Part shown: positions 33,854 through 42,209 of the stretch, one piece after another
How the letters are laid out: every line of letters begins with the position of its first letter
Numbering within the stretch: position 1 is the stretch's first letter
Assembly: GCF_029382225.1 (NCBI RefSeq)
Contig: NZ_JARLTC010000051.1
Span: 1-48,754 of the forward strand
DNA length: 48,754 nt
DNA from: Spongiactinospora sp. TRM90649
GTDB taxonomy: Bacteria > Actinomycetota > Actinomycetes > Streptosporangiales > Streptosporangiaceae
Direction of reading: 5' to 3'
Translations under genes and position numbers: made by a program
Notes under the pieces: model-generated
Database searches by the model: none
What the model was told of the DNA's origin: nothing
Seen by the model: only the letters and a program-made list of their open reading frames with translations

Positions 33854-33982
33854 ATCCCCGGTTTCGGTAAAACCTGACTTGCGTGCCGCTCGAAGTCCAT
33901 GAGGCTCCTTTCGTTACCCTTGGACACGGGCAGAGGCGTCCGGACTCGCAGGCGTCCGGCATGGTCAACAGGACGGGACGAC

Positions 33983-34873
33983 ATGGACGCAGGTGATCGC
34001 CCGGCACGACTGGCAGTCGGGGTTCTCGGCGCAGGGCGGGTCGGATCGGTACTCGGCGCGGCGCTGGCGGTGGCGGGTCACCGGGTGGTGGCCGCGAGCG
34101 GAGTGTCCGACGCCTCGCAACGGCGGGCGGCCGAACGCCTCGGCGTCATCCCGGCGGCACCCGAAGACGTGGTCCGCGCGGCCGAGCTGGTCCTGTTGAC
34201 CGTCCCGGACGACGTGCTTCCCGGCCTGGTCAACGGGCTCGCGGCGACCGGCGCCGACCTGCACGGCAAGCTCATCGCGCACACCAGCGGCGCCTACGGT
34301 CTCAGCGTGCTCGAACCCGCCGCGCGGGCGGGCGCGCTGCCGCTCGCGCTGCACCCGGTGATGACGTTCACCGGCCGCGACGACGACCTGCGCCGCCTGG
34401 TCGGCTGCTCGTTCGGCGTCACCGCGCCGCCCACGCTGCGCCCGGTCGCCGAGGCGCTCGTCATCGAGATGGGCGGCGAGCCGGTGTGGATCGACGACGC
34501 CGACCGCGCGCTCTACCACGCGGCCCTCGCCGGAGCGGCGAACCACATGGTCACGCTCATCGCCGAGTCGCAGGAACTGCTCGGCAGGATCGGGGTGGAG
34601 CACCCCGGGCGGATGCTCGGCCCGCTGCTCGGCGCCGCGCTGGACAACGTGCTGCGGCTCGGCATCACCGGGCTGACCGGGCCGGTGGTGCGCGGCGACG
34701 CCGGTACCGTGCGCAAACACGTGGACGCCCTGATCCTGGCCGCCCCCGAGGCGGCCGACGCCTACATCGCGCTGGCCCGGCTGACCGCCGACCGCGCGCT
34801 GGCGGCGGGCCTGTTGAAACCCGAGGCCGCCGAGCGTCTGCTGGACGCTCTGGGAGGCAACATATGGACCTGA
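33983..34873 (+). CDS. Rossmann-like/DUF2520 protein, candidate ketopantoate reductase (PanG-like)
   Basis: A 296-residue protein. The N-terminal NADP-binding Rossmann fold shows VGVLGAGRVGSVLGAALAVAGHRV, and a helical DUF2520 domain occupies the second half (about 140-290: LHPVMTFTG, MGGEPVWIDDADRALYHAALAGAANHM, LGAALDNVLRLGITGLTGPVVRGD). Its place directly before panC and panD, and the lack of panE or ilvC nearby, suggests it supplies pantoate by reducing ketopantoate, as described for PanG-type reductases. That role is inferred from context. ATG 33983 lies 23 bases after GT-rich leader, with GGACGGGA upstream. Confidence 0.8.
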   Translation: MDAGDRPARLAVGVLGAGRVGSVLGAALAVAGHRVVAASGVSDASQRRAAERLGVIPAAPEDVVRAAELVLLTVPDDVLPGLVNGLAATGADLHGKLIAHTSGAYGLSVLEPAARAGALPLALHPVMTFTGRDDDLRRLVGCSFGVTAPPTLRPVAEALVIEMGGEPVWIDDADRALYHAALAGAANHMVTLIAESQELLGRIGVEHPGRMLGPLLGAALDNVLRLGITGLTGPVVRGDAGTVRKHVDALILAAPEAADAYIALARLTADRALAAGLLKPEAAERLLDALGGNIWT

Positions 34874-34896
34874 CCTGAATCTGATGGGGACGTGAC

Positions 34897-35781
34897 ATGG
34901 ACGTGATCGTCGCGGACGACCGCGCGGCGCTGGACGCGGCGCGGGGCGAACTGGGCGGCGGACGGCTGGCGCTGGTGCCGACAATGGGAGCGCTGCACGA
35001 AGGGCATCGGTCGCTGATCCGGCTCGCGCGGGAGCACGCCGATCATGTAGTGGTTAGCATTTTCGTAAATCCACTGCAATTTGCCCCAAACGAGGATTTT
35101 TCGCGTTATCCCCGTACATTTGACGCGGACCTCGACGCGTGCGCGGCCGAGGGCGTGAGCGTCGTGTTCGCCCCCGCCGCCGAGGACATGTACCTCCCCG
35201 ACCGGCAGGTCACCATCTCGGCCGGGACCATGGGCGCCATCGTCGAAGGCGCGTTCCGCCCCGGCCACTTCGACGGGGTCCTCACCGTGGTGAACAAGCT
35301 GTTCAACCTGGTACGGCCCGACGTCGCCGCGTTCGGGCGCAAGGACGCCCAGCAGCTCGCTGTCATCCGCCGGATGGTCCTCGACCTCAACCTGCCGATC
35401 GAGATCCTGGGCGGGGAGACCGTCCGCGAGCCGGACGGGCTGGCGCTGTCCAGCCGCAACCGCTACCTGTCGGCCGGCGACCGTGTCGCCGCGCTGACGT
35501 TGTCCCGCGCGTTGCGGGAGGGGGCCGCGCGGCGGAACGCGGCGGACATCCGGCGGGCGGCGCTGGCCGTCCTGGAGGGCGCCGCGCACGCCGACCCGCC
35601 CCTGGCGCTCGACTACCTGGCCCTGGTCGACCCGCTGACCTTCGCCGAGGTCCCGGACGACCATGCGGGCCCGGCCGTCCTCGCGGTCGCCGCCAGAGTC
35701 GGCGACACCCGGCTGATCGACAACATCGACGACATCGTGGTCGGCACCGTGGTCGGCGCGGGGGGATCAGGGGTGGCGTAG
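34897..35781 (+). CDS. panC: pantothenate synthetase
   Basis: A 294-residue enzyme joining pantoate and beta-alanine with ATP. Marks are LVPTMGALHEGHRSLIRLA (HIGH-like), VVVSIFVNPLQFAPNEDFSRYPR, FRPGHFDGVLTVVNKLFNLV, AFGRKDAQQLAVIRRM and SSRNRYLS (KMSKS-like). It follows the PanG-like gene by 23 bases. Codons for residues 51-74 (35047-35118) are strikingly AT-rich (GTA, ATT, AAT, CAA, TTT, TAT, ACA), unlike the rest of the gene. Confidence 0.96.
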   Translation: MDVIVADDRAALDAARGELGGGRLALVPTMGALHEGHRSLIRLAREHADHVVVSIFVNPLQFAPNEDFSRYPRTFDADLDACAAEGVSVVFAPAAEDMYLPDRQVTISAGTMGAIVEGAFRPGHFDGVLTVVNKLFNLVRPDVAAFGRKDAQQLAVIRRMVLDLNLPIEILGGETVREPDGLALSSRNRYLSAGDRVAALTLSRALREGAARRNAADIRRAALAVLEGAAHADPPLALDYLALVDPLTFAEVPDDHAGPAVLAVAARVGDTRLIDNIDDIVVGTVVGAGGSGVA

Positions 35782-35859
35782 TCGGCGGCGGAAAGTAGCC
35801 TGATGACCGGCGCACACGCCGAGGTGGCGGTGCGACCGAGCGAAGGGTGGAAGTAACGC

Positions 35860-36297
35860 ATGCTCAGGACCATGCTCACGGCCAAGATCCACAGGGCCAC
35901 GGTGACCCAGGCGGACCTGCACTATGTCGGCTCGCTGACCATCGACGAGGATCTGATGGACGCGGCCGGGCTGCTCCCCGGCGAGCAGGTGCACGTGGTG
36001 GACATCGACAACGGCGCCCGGCTGGTCACCTACGCCATCACGGGCCCGCGCGGCTCGGGCGTCATCGGCGTCAACGGCGCGGCGGCCCGGCTGGTCCAGG
36101 CGGGCGACCTGGTCATCATCATCGCCTACGGCCAGATGGAGGACGCCGAGGCGCGCGCTTTCCGGCCGTGCGTCGTCCACGTCGACCGGAGCAACCGGGT
36201 CATCGAACTGGCCGACGACCCGGCGGCGGCCCTGCCCGGCGGAGCGGAACACACCCTCCGCGGCGACCAACTCCACGCCACCGTCCCCGCCCTCTGA
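35860..36297 (+). CDS. panD: aspartate 1-decarboxylase
   Basis: A 145-residue pyruvoyl enzyme making beta-alanine from aspartate for panC. It is made as a proenzyme and cleaves itself at Gly24-Ser25 in YVGSLTIDEDLM, Ser25 becoming the pyruvoyl group. Other marks are MLRTMLTAKIHRATVTQADL, INGAA-type GVNGAAARLVQAGDLVIIIAYG. ATG with GGTGGAAG upstream; 78 bases after panC. Actinobacterial PanD proteins mature without a PanZ factor. Confidence 0.96.
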   Translation: MLRTMLTAKIHRATVTQADLHYVGSLTIDEDLMDAAGLLPGEQVHVVDIDNGARLVTYAITGPRGSGVIGVNGAAARLVQAGDLVIIIAYGQMEDAEARAFRPCVVHVDRSNRVIELADDPAAALPGGAEHTLRGDQLHATVPAL

Positions 36298-36309
36298 CCC
36301 CAGCCCCCG

Positions 36310-36350
36310 CCTGCGACAGCAGGCAACACCACGCGACAGCGTGCAACACC
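36310..36350 (+). other. two tandem hairpins with matched GACA loops
   Basis: CCTGC-GACA-GCAGG (36310-36323) and CACGC-GACA-GCGTG (36330-36343), each followed by CAACACC. The unit is 20 bp. The two stems differ at two positions on each arm and stay fully paired, which looks like compensatory change and suggests the RNA structure matters. They lie 12 bases after panD. Confidence 0.5.
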
Positions 36351-36409
36351 AAGGCGGGACGGCCCGCTGCCCTCCCGCCCTCCCCCTCCGTCGGTCGCCT
36401 TTGCCGTGC

Positions 36410-36428
36410 CCCGGGTGGGAGACCCGGG
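36410..36428 (+). terminator. 7-bp hairpin, possible terminator of panD
   Basis: CCCGGGT (36410-36416) and ACCCGGG (36422-36428) with a five-base loop, followed by AATGAAAGG. There is no T tract. It would separate the panD and nadBC transcripts. Confidence 0.45.
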
Positions 36429-36479
36429 AATGAAAGGCGGGCCGGGTGGGGTTATCGTCATGCTGACGAGATTCGCCAC

Positions 36480-36508
36480 TTAACACCAAATTTGGCGAGA
36501 TTTAACAC
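36480..36508 (+). promoter_or_regulatory. candidate operator upstream of nadBC
   Basis: A perfect palindrome CCAAATTTGG (36486-36495) is framed by two TTAACAC copies (36480-36486 and 36502-36508) exactly 22 bp, about two helical turns, apart. It sits in an AT-rich patch 40-70 bases before the GTG. NAD genes in actinobacteria are often under a dedicated repressor; which one binds here is not known. Confidence 0.4.
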
Positions 36509-36548
36509 GTGTCCAGCGGAAACGCGCTGGGCCGGGGAGAGGTGGCCC

Positions 36549-39095
36549 GTGAGCTTCCCAGCCATCCCGATGCGGCTGACCGCACCCGAACCCGGATGGA
36601 CGGTCACCGCCGACGTGGTCGTCGTGGGGTCGGGCATCGCGGGCCTGAGCGTGGCCCTGGGGTACACGGAGCGGGATCCCGGCGCCTCCGTCCTGGTGGT
36701 CACCAAGGACGTCCTGTCGGCCGGTTCGACGCGCTGGGCGCAGGGCGGGATCGCCGCCGTGCTCGATCCAGCGGACACGGCGGAGGAGCATCTCGCCGAC
36801 ACGCTCACGGCGGGGGTCGGCCTGTGCGACGAGCCCGCCGTCCGTGCCCTGGTGACCGAGGGGCCGGGGGCGCTGCGGCGGTTGATGGAGCGGGGCGCGC
36901 GGTTCGACCGCGACGGGCAGGGGGAGTTGCGCCTCACCCGTGAGGGCGGGCACCGCCGGCGGCGGATCGTGCACGCGGGCGGTGACGCGACCGGCGCCGA
37001 GGTGCAGCGCGCCCTGGTCGCCGCGATCCGGGACGCGCGGATCGACGTCATCGAGCACGCGCTGGTCCTGGACCTGATGACGGACGCGGCCGGGCGGGCC
37101 TGCGGGATCACCCTGCACGTGATGGGCGAGGGGGCGCGCGACGGCGTCGGGGCCGTCAGGGCCAACGCGGTGGTGCTCGCCACCGGCGGCATGGGCCAGG
37201 TCTACGCGGCCACCACGAACCCGGCGGTCTCCACCGGTGACGGCGTGGCGCTCGCGCTGCGCGCCGGCGCCGTGGTCAGGGACATGGAGTTCGTGCAGTT
37301 CCACCCGACCGTGCTGTGGCTGGGGCAGGACTCCACGGGCCAGCAGCCGCTGGTCTCCGAGGCGGTCAGAGGCGAGGGCGCGTTCCTGGTGGACGCCGAG
37401 GGCACCAGGTTCATGCGCGACGTGCACGAGCTGGCCGACCTCGCCCCGCGCGACGTGGTGGCCAAGGCCATCATGCGGCGGATGCGGGAGACCGGGGCCG
37501 ACCACGTCTACCTGGACGGACGTCACTTCGGTGACGAGAAGTGGCGCACCCGCTTCCCGACGATCCGCGCGGTCTGCCTGGAGCACGGGATCGACCCGGC
37601 GACCGACCTGGTCCCGGTGGCGCCCGCCGCGCACTACGCGAGCGGCGGCGTCCGCACCGATCTGTACGGCCGGACCAGCGTCCCGGGGCTGTACGCGTGC
37701 GGCGAGGTGGCCTGCACCGGCGTCCACGGCGCCAACCGGCTCGCGTCCAACTCGCTCCTGGAGGGCCTCGTGTTCGCCGAGCGCATCGCGGCCGACATCC
37801 ACGGGCGCGTCGCGGGCGACGGCCACGCCAGACAGGCCCTTCCCGGCCCTCCTGAGCCCCGTGACGCCGTCGCGGGCGGTTTGGTGGACCCGAGGGCCCG
37901 GGCGAGGATCCAGGGCCACATGAGCCGCGGCGCGAGCGTGCTGCGCGGCCGTGACAGCCTCGCCGAGGTGGCACGCGCCCTGCTGGACGCCCGCTGGACC
38001 CCGGTGGCCGTGGAGCCGTGCACCGAGTCGTGGGAGGCCACCAACCTGCTTACGGTGGCGTCGGTGCTGGTCGCCGCCGCCGTCCAGCGGGCCGAGACCC
38101 GGGGCTCGCACTGGCGCGAGGACCATCCGGAACGCGACGACGCCCGGTGGTGGGGACATCTCGACGCCACACTGTCCGAGGAAGGGATCACCATGACCTA
38201 CAGTGCCCGCACGAACCTGCCCCACCAGGTGGAGACCGGCCTGGCCGAGGCCGGGCTCGATCCGGCCGAGGTGGTCGCCCTCTACGACAAGGCGCTGTCG
38301 GAGGACCTGTCCGCCGTGGGCGACGTGACCAGCCTGGCGACCATCCCGGCCGACCAGCGCGCCACCGCCGACGTCGTGGCCCGCGCGGACGGCGTGGTGT
38401 GCGGCCTGGTGGTCGCCGACGGCCTGTTCACCTACGCGTCGGACGGCCGGCTGTCGGCCGAACAGCGCGTCAAGGACGGCGAGCGGGTGCGCCGCGGCGA
38501 CGTCCTGATGACGGTGACCGGCCCGGCCCGCGACCTGCTCACCGCCGAGCGCACCGCGCTCAACATCCTCACCCACCTGTCCGGGATCGCGACCGTCACC
38601 GCCCGCTGGGTGACCGCGGTCGAGGGCACCGCCGCGCGGATCAGGGACAGCCGCAAGACGCTCCCCGGCCTGCGCTCGCTGGAGAAATACGCGGTCCGCA
38701 GCGGCGGCGGGGTCAATCATCGGATGTCGCTTTCGCAGGCGGCGTTGATCAAGGACAATCACGTGGTGGCCGCGGGCGGCGTGGCCGAGGCGTTCCGCGC
38801 GGTGCGCCGGGCCTACCCCGGTCTGCCGATCGAGGTCGAGGTCGATCGCATCGACCAGATCGAGCCGGTCCTCGCCGAGGGCGCCGAGGAGATCCTGCTC
38901 GACAACTTCACCGTCGAGGAGACCGCAGCCGCGGTGGCGTTGGTGAAGAGTCGGGCACGGTTGGAGGCGAGTGGCGGATTGACCTTGGAATCGGCCCGTG
39001 ATGTAGCGGAGACTGGCGTGGATTACCTTTCGGTGGGGGCGCTTACCCATTCGGCGCCCGCGCTCGACATCGCATTGGATCTGCGGGGGGCTTGA
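36549..39095 (+). CDS. nadBC: fused L-aspartate oxidase and quinolinate phosphoribosyltransferase
   Basis: One open frame of 848 residues. Residues 1-548 are NadB: FAD motif DVVVVGSGIAGLSVALG, STRWAQGGIAAV, EFVQFHPTVLW, ASGGVRTDLYGRTSVPGLYACGE, GANRLASNSLLEGLVF. Residues 549-848 are NadC: NLPHQVETGLAEAGLDP, DLSAVGDVTS, RIRDSRKTLPGLRSLEKYAVRSGGG and ILLDNFTVEE. No stop lies between them; the joint is GHLDATLSEEGITMTYSARTN. ATG 38193 has GAGGAAGGGATCACC in front, so NadC alone may also be made. NadB oxidises aspartate to iminoaspartate, NadC makes NaMN; the intermediate enzyme NadA is not in the window. GTG start with GAGAGG 6 nt upstream. Confidence 0.9.
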   Translation: MSFPAIPMRLTAPEPGWTVTADVVVVGSGIAGLSVALGYTERDPGASVLVVTKDVLSAGSTRWAQGGIAAVLDPADTAEEHLADTLTAGVGLCDEPAVRALVTEGPGALRRLMERGARFDRDGQGELRLTREGGHRRRRIVHAGGDATGAEVQRALVAAIRDARIDVIEHALVLDLMTDAAGRACGITLHVMGEGARDGVGAVRANAVVLATGGMGQVYAATTNPAVSTGDGVALALRAGAVVRDMEFVQFHPTVLWLGQDSTGQQPLVSEAVRGEGAFLVDAEGTRFMRDVHELADLAPRDVVAKAIMRRMRETGADHVYLDGRHFGDEKWRTRFPTIRAVCLEHGIDPATDLVPVAPAAHYASGGVRTDLYGRTSVPGLYACGEVACTGVHGANRLASNSLLEGLVFAERIAADIHGRVAGDGHARQALPGPPEPRDAVAGGLVDPRARARIQGHMSRGASVLRGRDSLAEVARALLDARWTPVAVEPCTESWEATNLLTVASVLVAAAVQRAETRGSHWREDHPERDDARWWGHLDATLSEEGITMTYSARTNLPHQVETGLAEAGLDPAEVVALYDKALSEDLSAVGDVTSLATIPADQRATADVVARADGVVCGLVVADGLFTYASDGRLSAEQRVKDGERVRRGDVLMTVTGPARDLLTAERTALNILTHLSGIATVTARWVTAVEGTAARIRDSRKTLPGLRSLEKYAVRSGGGVNHRMSLSQAALIKDNHVVAAGGVAEAFRAVRRAYPGLPIEVEVDRIDQIEPVLAEGAEEILLDNFTVEETAAAVALVKSRARLEASGGLTLESARDVAETGVDYLSVGALTHSAPALDIALDLRGA

Positions 39096-39877
39096 TGCTG
39101 CTCACGATCGACGTCGGCAACAGTCACACGGTCCTCGGCCTGTTCGAGGGCGATGACGTCATCGAGCACTGGCGGATCGCCACGGACGCCCGCCGTACCG
39201 CCGACGAGATCGCCGTGGTCCTGCAGGGGCTGCTCGGGCAGTCGCCGCTGCTCACCAACGCCGACATCAGCGGGATCGCGATCTGTTCCACGGTGCCCTC
39301 GGTGCTGAACGAGATGCGCGAGATGTGCCGCCGCTACTACGGCGACGTCACCAACGTCGTCGTGGAGCCGGGAGTGCGCACCGGCGTGCCGGTCCGCATG
39401 GACAACCCGAAGGAGGTCGGCAGCGACCGCATCGTGAACGCGCTTGCCGCCATCACCCTGTACGGCGGGCCGTGCGTGATCGTCGACTTCGGCACCGCGA
39501 CCTCCTTCGACGCCGTCTCGGCGAAGGGCGAGTACATCGGCGCGGTGACCGCCCCCGGGATCGAGATCTCGGTCGACGCCCTGGCCGCCGCGGGGGCTCA
39601 GTTGCACAAGGTGGAGCTGGTCCGCCCGCGCTCGGTGATCGCCAAGAACACGGTCGAGGCGCTGCAGTCCGGCATCATCTACGGTTTCGCCGGGCAGGTG
39701 GACGGCATCGTGGAGCGGATGGCCGCCGAGCTGGCCGACGATCCCGACGACGTCACGGTGGTCGCGACCGGCGGACACGCCCAGCTCGTGGCGGGGGAGG
39801 CGCGTTCGGTGGACGTGCACGAGCCGTGGCTGACGCTGATCGGGCTGCGGCTCATCTACCAGCGCAACGCCTCGTAG
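39095..39877 (+). CDS. coaX: type III pantothenate kinase
   Basis: A 260-residue ASKHA-fold kinase phosphorylating pantothenate, the first step to CoA. Marks are MLLTIDVGNSHTVLGLFEG, GVRTGVPVRMDNPKEVGSDRIVNA, VDFGTATSFDAVS and GAVTAPGIEISVDALA. The ATG overlaps the nadBC stop (TGATG), so translation is coupled, with GGGGGG upstream. It uses the pantothenate produced by the panC/panD genes just upstream. Confidence 0.95.
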   Translation: MLLTIDVGNSHTVLGLFEGDDVIEHWRIATDARRTADEIAVVLQGLLGQSPLLTNADISGIAICSTVPSVLNEMREMCRRYYGDVTNVVVEPGVRTGVPVRMDNPKEVGSDRIVNALAAITLYGGPCVIVDFGTATSFDAVSAKGEYIGAVTAPGIEISVDALAAAGAQLHKVELVRPRSVIAKNTVEALQSGIIYGFAGQVDGIVERMAAELADDPDDVTVVATGGHAQLVAGEARSVDVHEPWLTLIGLRLIYQRNAS

Positions 39878-39916
39878 CGGGGGCGGCGGGCCGTACGATC
39901 TCGGTAATCTTTGTCT

Positions 39917-41416
39917 GTGACCGATGACGTGACCCCGACCCCGGACCTCCCCGAGCAGATGCGCGTCCGCAGGGAGAAGCTCGACCGCCTGCGCAGCCAG
40001 GGCGTCGATCCCTACCCGGTGAACTTCCCGCGCACCATCACCAACGCCGAGCTTCGGGAGAAATACCAGGGGCTGGAAGCCGACGTCGCGACCGGCGACC
40101 GGGTGGCCGTCGCGGGGCGCGTCATGCTCAGCCGGGTCGGCGGGAAGCTCTGCTTCGCCACCCTGCGCGACGGCGGCGGCGACCTCCAGGTCATGATCTC
40201 GCTCGACAAGGTCGGCGAGGAGTCCCTGGCGGCCTGGAAGCGCGACGTCGACCTCGGCGACCACGTGGGCGTGGAGGGCGAGGTGATCACCTCGCGGCGC
40301 GGCGAGCTGTCCGTGCTGGCCGAGAGCTGGCAGATCACCTCCAAGTGCCTGCGCCCGCTGCCCGAGAAGCACCTCGGGCTCACCGACCCCGAGTCGCGGG
40401 TACGGCAGCGCTACGTCGACCTGATCGTCAACGACGAGGCCCGCCGGATGGCGCGCCTGCGCAGCGACACGGTGCGCGCCGTCCGCGAGTTCTGGCACGA
40501 CGAGGGCTACCTAGAGGTCGAGACGCCGATGCTGCAGCCGATCCACGGCGGCGCGACGGCCCGGCCGTTCGTCACGCACATCAACGCCTACGACATGGAC
40601 CTCTACCTGCGCATCGCGATCGAGCTGTATCTGAAGCGGCTGGTCGTGGGAGGCATCGAGAAGGTCTTCGAGATCAACCGGAACTTCCGCAACGAGGGCG
40701 CCGACGCCACGCACAACCCCGAGTTCACCATGCTCGAGGCGTACGGCACCTACCTCGACTACAACGACATGGCCGACCTCACCCAGCGCATGTACCAGCG
40801 GGCGGTCGTGGCGGCGCTGGGCACCTCGGTCGTGACGCACAGCGGGCACGAGATCGACCTCGGCGGCGAGCGCTGGCCGCGGATCACCCTGTACGGCGCG
40901 GTGAGCGAGGCGCTGGGCGAGGAGGTCGTCCCGGAGACGCCGCTCGACCAGGTGCGCAAGCACGCCGACCGCCGGGAGATCCACTGGGACGCCAAGTGGG
41001 GGCAGGGCAAGCTGGTCCAGGAGATCTTCGAAGAGCTGGTCGAGCACACGCTCGTGCAGCCCACCTTCGTCATGGACTACCCGCTGGAGACCTCCCCACT
41101 GACCCGCCAGCACCGCGAGAACCCGTTGCTGACCGAGAAGTGGGACCTCATCGGGTTCGGCACGGAGCTGGGCACCGCCTACTCCGAGCTGATCGACCCG
41201 GTCGAGCAGCGGCGCCGGCTCGTGGAGCAGTCGCTGCTGGCGGCCGGCGGCGACCCCGAGGCGATGCAGCTTGACGAAGACTTCTTGATCTCGCTGGAAT
41301 ATGCAATGCCGCCGACCGGTGGGGTCGGGGTGGGCATCGACCGCATGATCATGGCGTTCACCGGCAGGAACATCCGGGAGACCATCCTGTTCCCGCTGGT
41401 CAAGCCCACATCGTAA
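39917..41416 (+). CDS. lysS: lysyl-tRNA synthetase, class II
   Basis: A 499-residue enzyme. An OB-fold anticodon-binding domain (about 50-150: VAVAGRVMLSRVGGKLCFATLRDGGGDLQVMI) precedes the class II core with motif 2 FRNEGADATHNPEFTMLEAY and motif 3 GVGVGIDRMIMAFTG. I prefer GTG 39917: TAATCT (39905-39910) ends 6 nt before it and there is no ribosome site, so the message is probably leaderless. A TTG at 39911 is in frame. Confidence 0.95.
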   Translation: MTDDVTPTPDLPEQMRVRREKLDRLRSQGVDPYPVNFPRTITNAELREKYQGLEADVATGDRVAVAGRVMLSRVGGKLCFATLRDGGGDLQVMISLDKVGEESLAAWKRDVDLGDHVGVEGEVITSRRGELSVLAESWQITSKCLRPLPEKHLGLTDPESRVRQRYVDLIVNDEARRMARLRSDTVRAVREFWHDEGYLEVETPMLQPIHGGATARPFVTHINAYDMDLYLRIAIELYLKRLVVGGIEKVFEINRNFRNEGADATHNPEFTMLEAYGTYLDYNDMADLTQRMYQRAVVAALGTSVVTHSGHEIDLGGERWPRITLYGAVSEALGEEVVPETPLDQVRKHADRREIHWDAKWGQGKLVQEIFEELVEHTLVQPTFVMDYPLETSPLTRQHRENPLLTEKWDLIGFGTELGTAYSELIDPVEQRRRLVEQSLLAAGGDPEAMQLDEDFLISLEYAMPPTGGVGVGIDRMIMAFTGRNIRETILFPLVKPTS

Positions 41417-41437
41417 GCCTGCTGCCGCGGCGGTTCT

Positions 41438-42037
41438 TCAGGCCCATTTGCTGGGCGGGAAGAACCGCCGCAGTGCTTCGGCGAACAGTTCGGGCGGCGT
41501 GGACGACGGGTCCAGCCGCCTTTGCAGTAGCAGCCCTTCCAGCAGGGCGATGATGAGCGCCGCGTCCTCGTCGGCGCGCTGGACCGGCACCGACCGCCGT
41601 CCCGCCATGAACCGGCCGACCGTCGCGCGCCCGGCCGAGCGGCGTTGGGCAAGACGCGTCATGAGCTCAGGTCGTGTCATTGCGTGACGGCGAAACTCCG
41701 ATTCGAGTGCCCATCTTCCAGAGTCGTTGTCCGCGAGCGTGGCCAGATAGTCACCCAATGCGCTGAAGCTCGGGTCTCCGGTGCATTGACGGATGATTTC
41801 CTCGATGTCGCGAAGATGACCTGCAGCGTGAAGGTCGAACAACGTGAGGAAAAGTTCATCCTTTCCGGAAAAATGTGAGTAGAGCGCACCGATCGTGTAA
41901 CCGGCCTGGGCTGCGATCTCGTCTACCGAAGCCCCGGCATAGCCGTGCTCTGCGAAGACCTGCGCGGCGGCGGCCAGGAGCAGCTCACGGGTGCGAGCCT
42001 TGGCCGCTGATCGGGTCAACCGTAAAGGCGGAGCCAT
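41438..42037 (-). CDS. TetR-family transcriptional regulator
   Basis: A 199-residue repressor. The N-terminal HTH is RTRELLLAAAAQVFAEHGYAGASVDEIAAQAGYTIGALYSHFSGKDELFLTLF; the remaining helices form the ligand-binding and dimer domain. I start it at ATG 42037 because the upstream in-frame ATG at 42055 lies inside a perfect palindromic operator. A -35 TTGACA (42072-42067) and a -10-like AGTACT (42049-42044) place transcription at or next to this ATG, so it is probably leaderless and autorepressed. Confidence 0.9.
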   Translation of the reverse strand: MAPPLRLTRSAAKARTRELLLAAAAQVFAEHGYAGASVDEIAAQAGYTIGALYSHFSGKDELFLTLFDLHAAGHLRDIEEIIRQCTGDPSFSALGDYLATLADNDSGRWALESEFRRHAMTRPELMTRLAQRRSAGRATVGRFMAGRRSVPVQRADEDAALIIALLEGLLLQRRLDPSSTPPELFAEALRRFFPPSKWA

Positions 42038-42043
42038 ATCGTG

Positions 42044-42072
42044 AGTACTCCACATAGCGAGCGCTATGTCAA
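42044..42072 (-). promoter_or_regulatory. TetR promoter with perfect 18-bp palindromic operator
   Basis: ACATAGCG-AG-CGCTATGT (42052-42069) is a perfect dyad that fills the spacer between TTGACA (42072-42067, overlapping it) and the -10-like AGTACT (42049-42044). A dimer bound here would block polymerase. The same site lies upstream of the divergent LuxR-type gene, whose candidate -35 TTGACG is at 42104-42109. Confidence 0.75.
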
Positions 42073-42209
42073 TAGCGTGGGCTACGCATATGGGCGCCGT
42101 GGCTTGACGACCTTTCTCAATGCCGTTTACCGTTCACGACGACGACGAGAGACAGACCACACTCACGCCGGGCATCGTCGAGTTCCGTGGTTGGCTGAAG
42201 GGGGCTCCG

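Noticed and set aside
35847..36548. Upstream extension of the nadBC frame through panD
   Set aside because: The frame is open but out of phase with panD and low in plausible sequence. The GTG at 36549 has a ribosome site and matches the NadB N-terminus.
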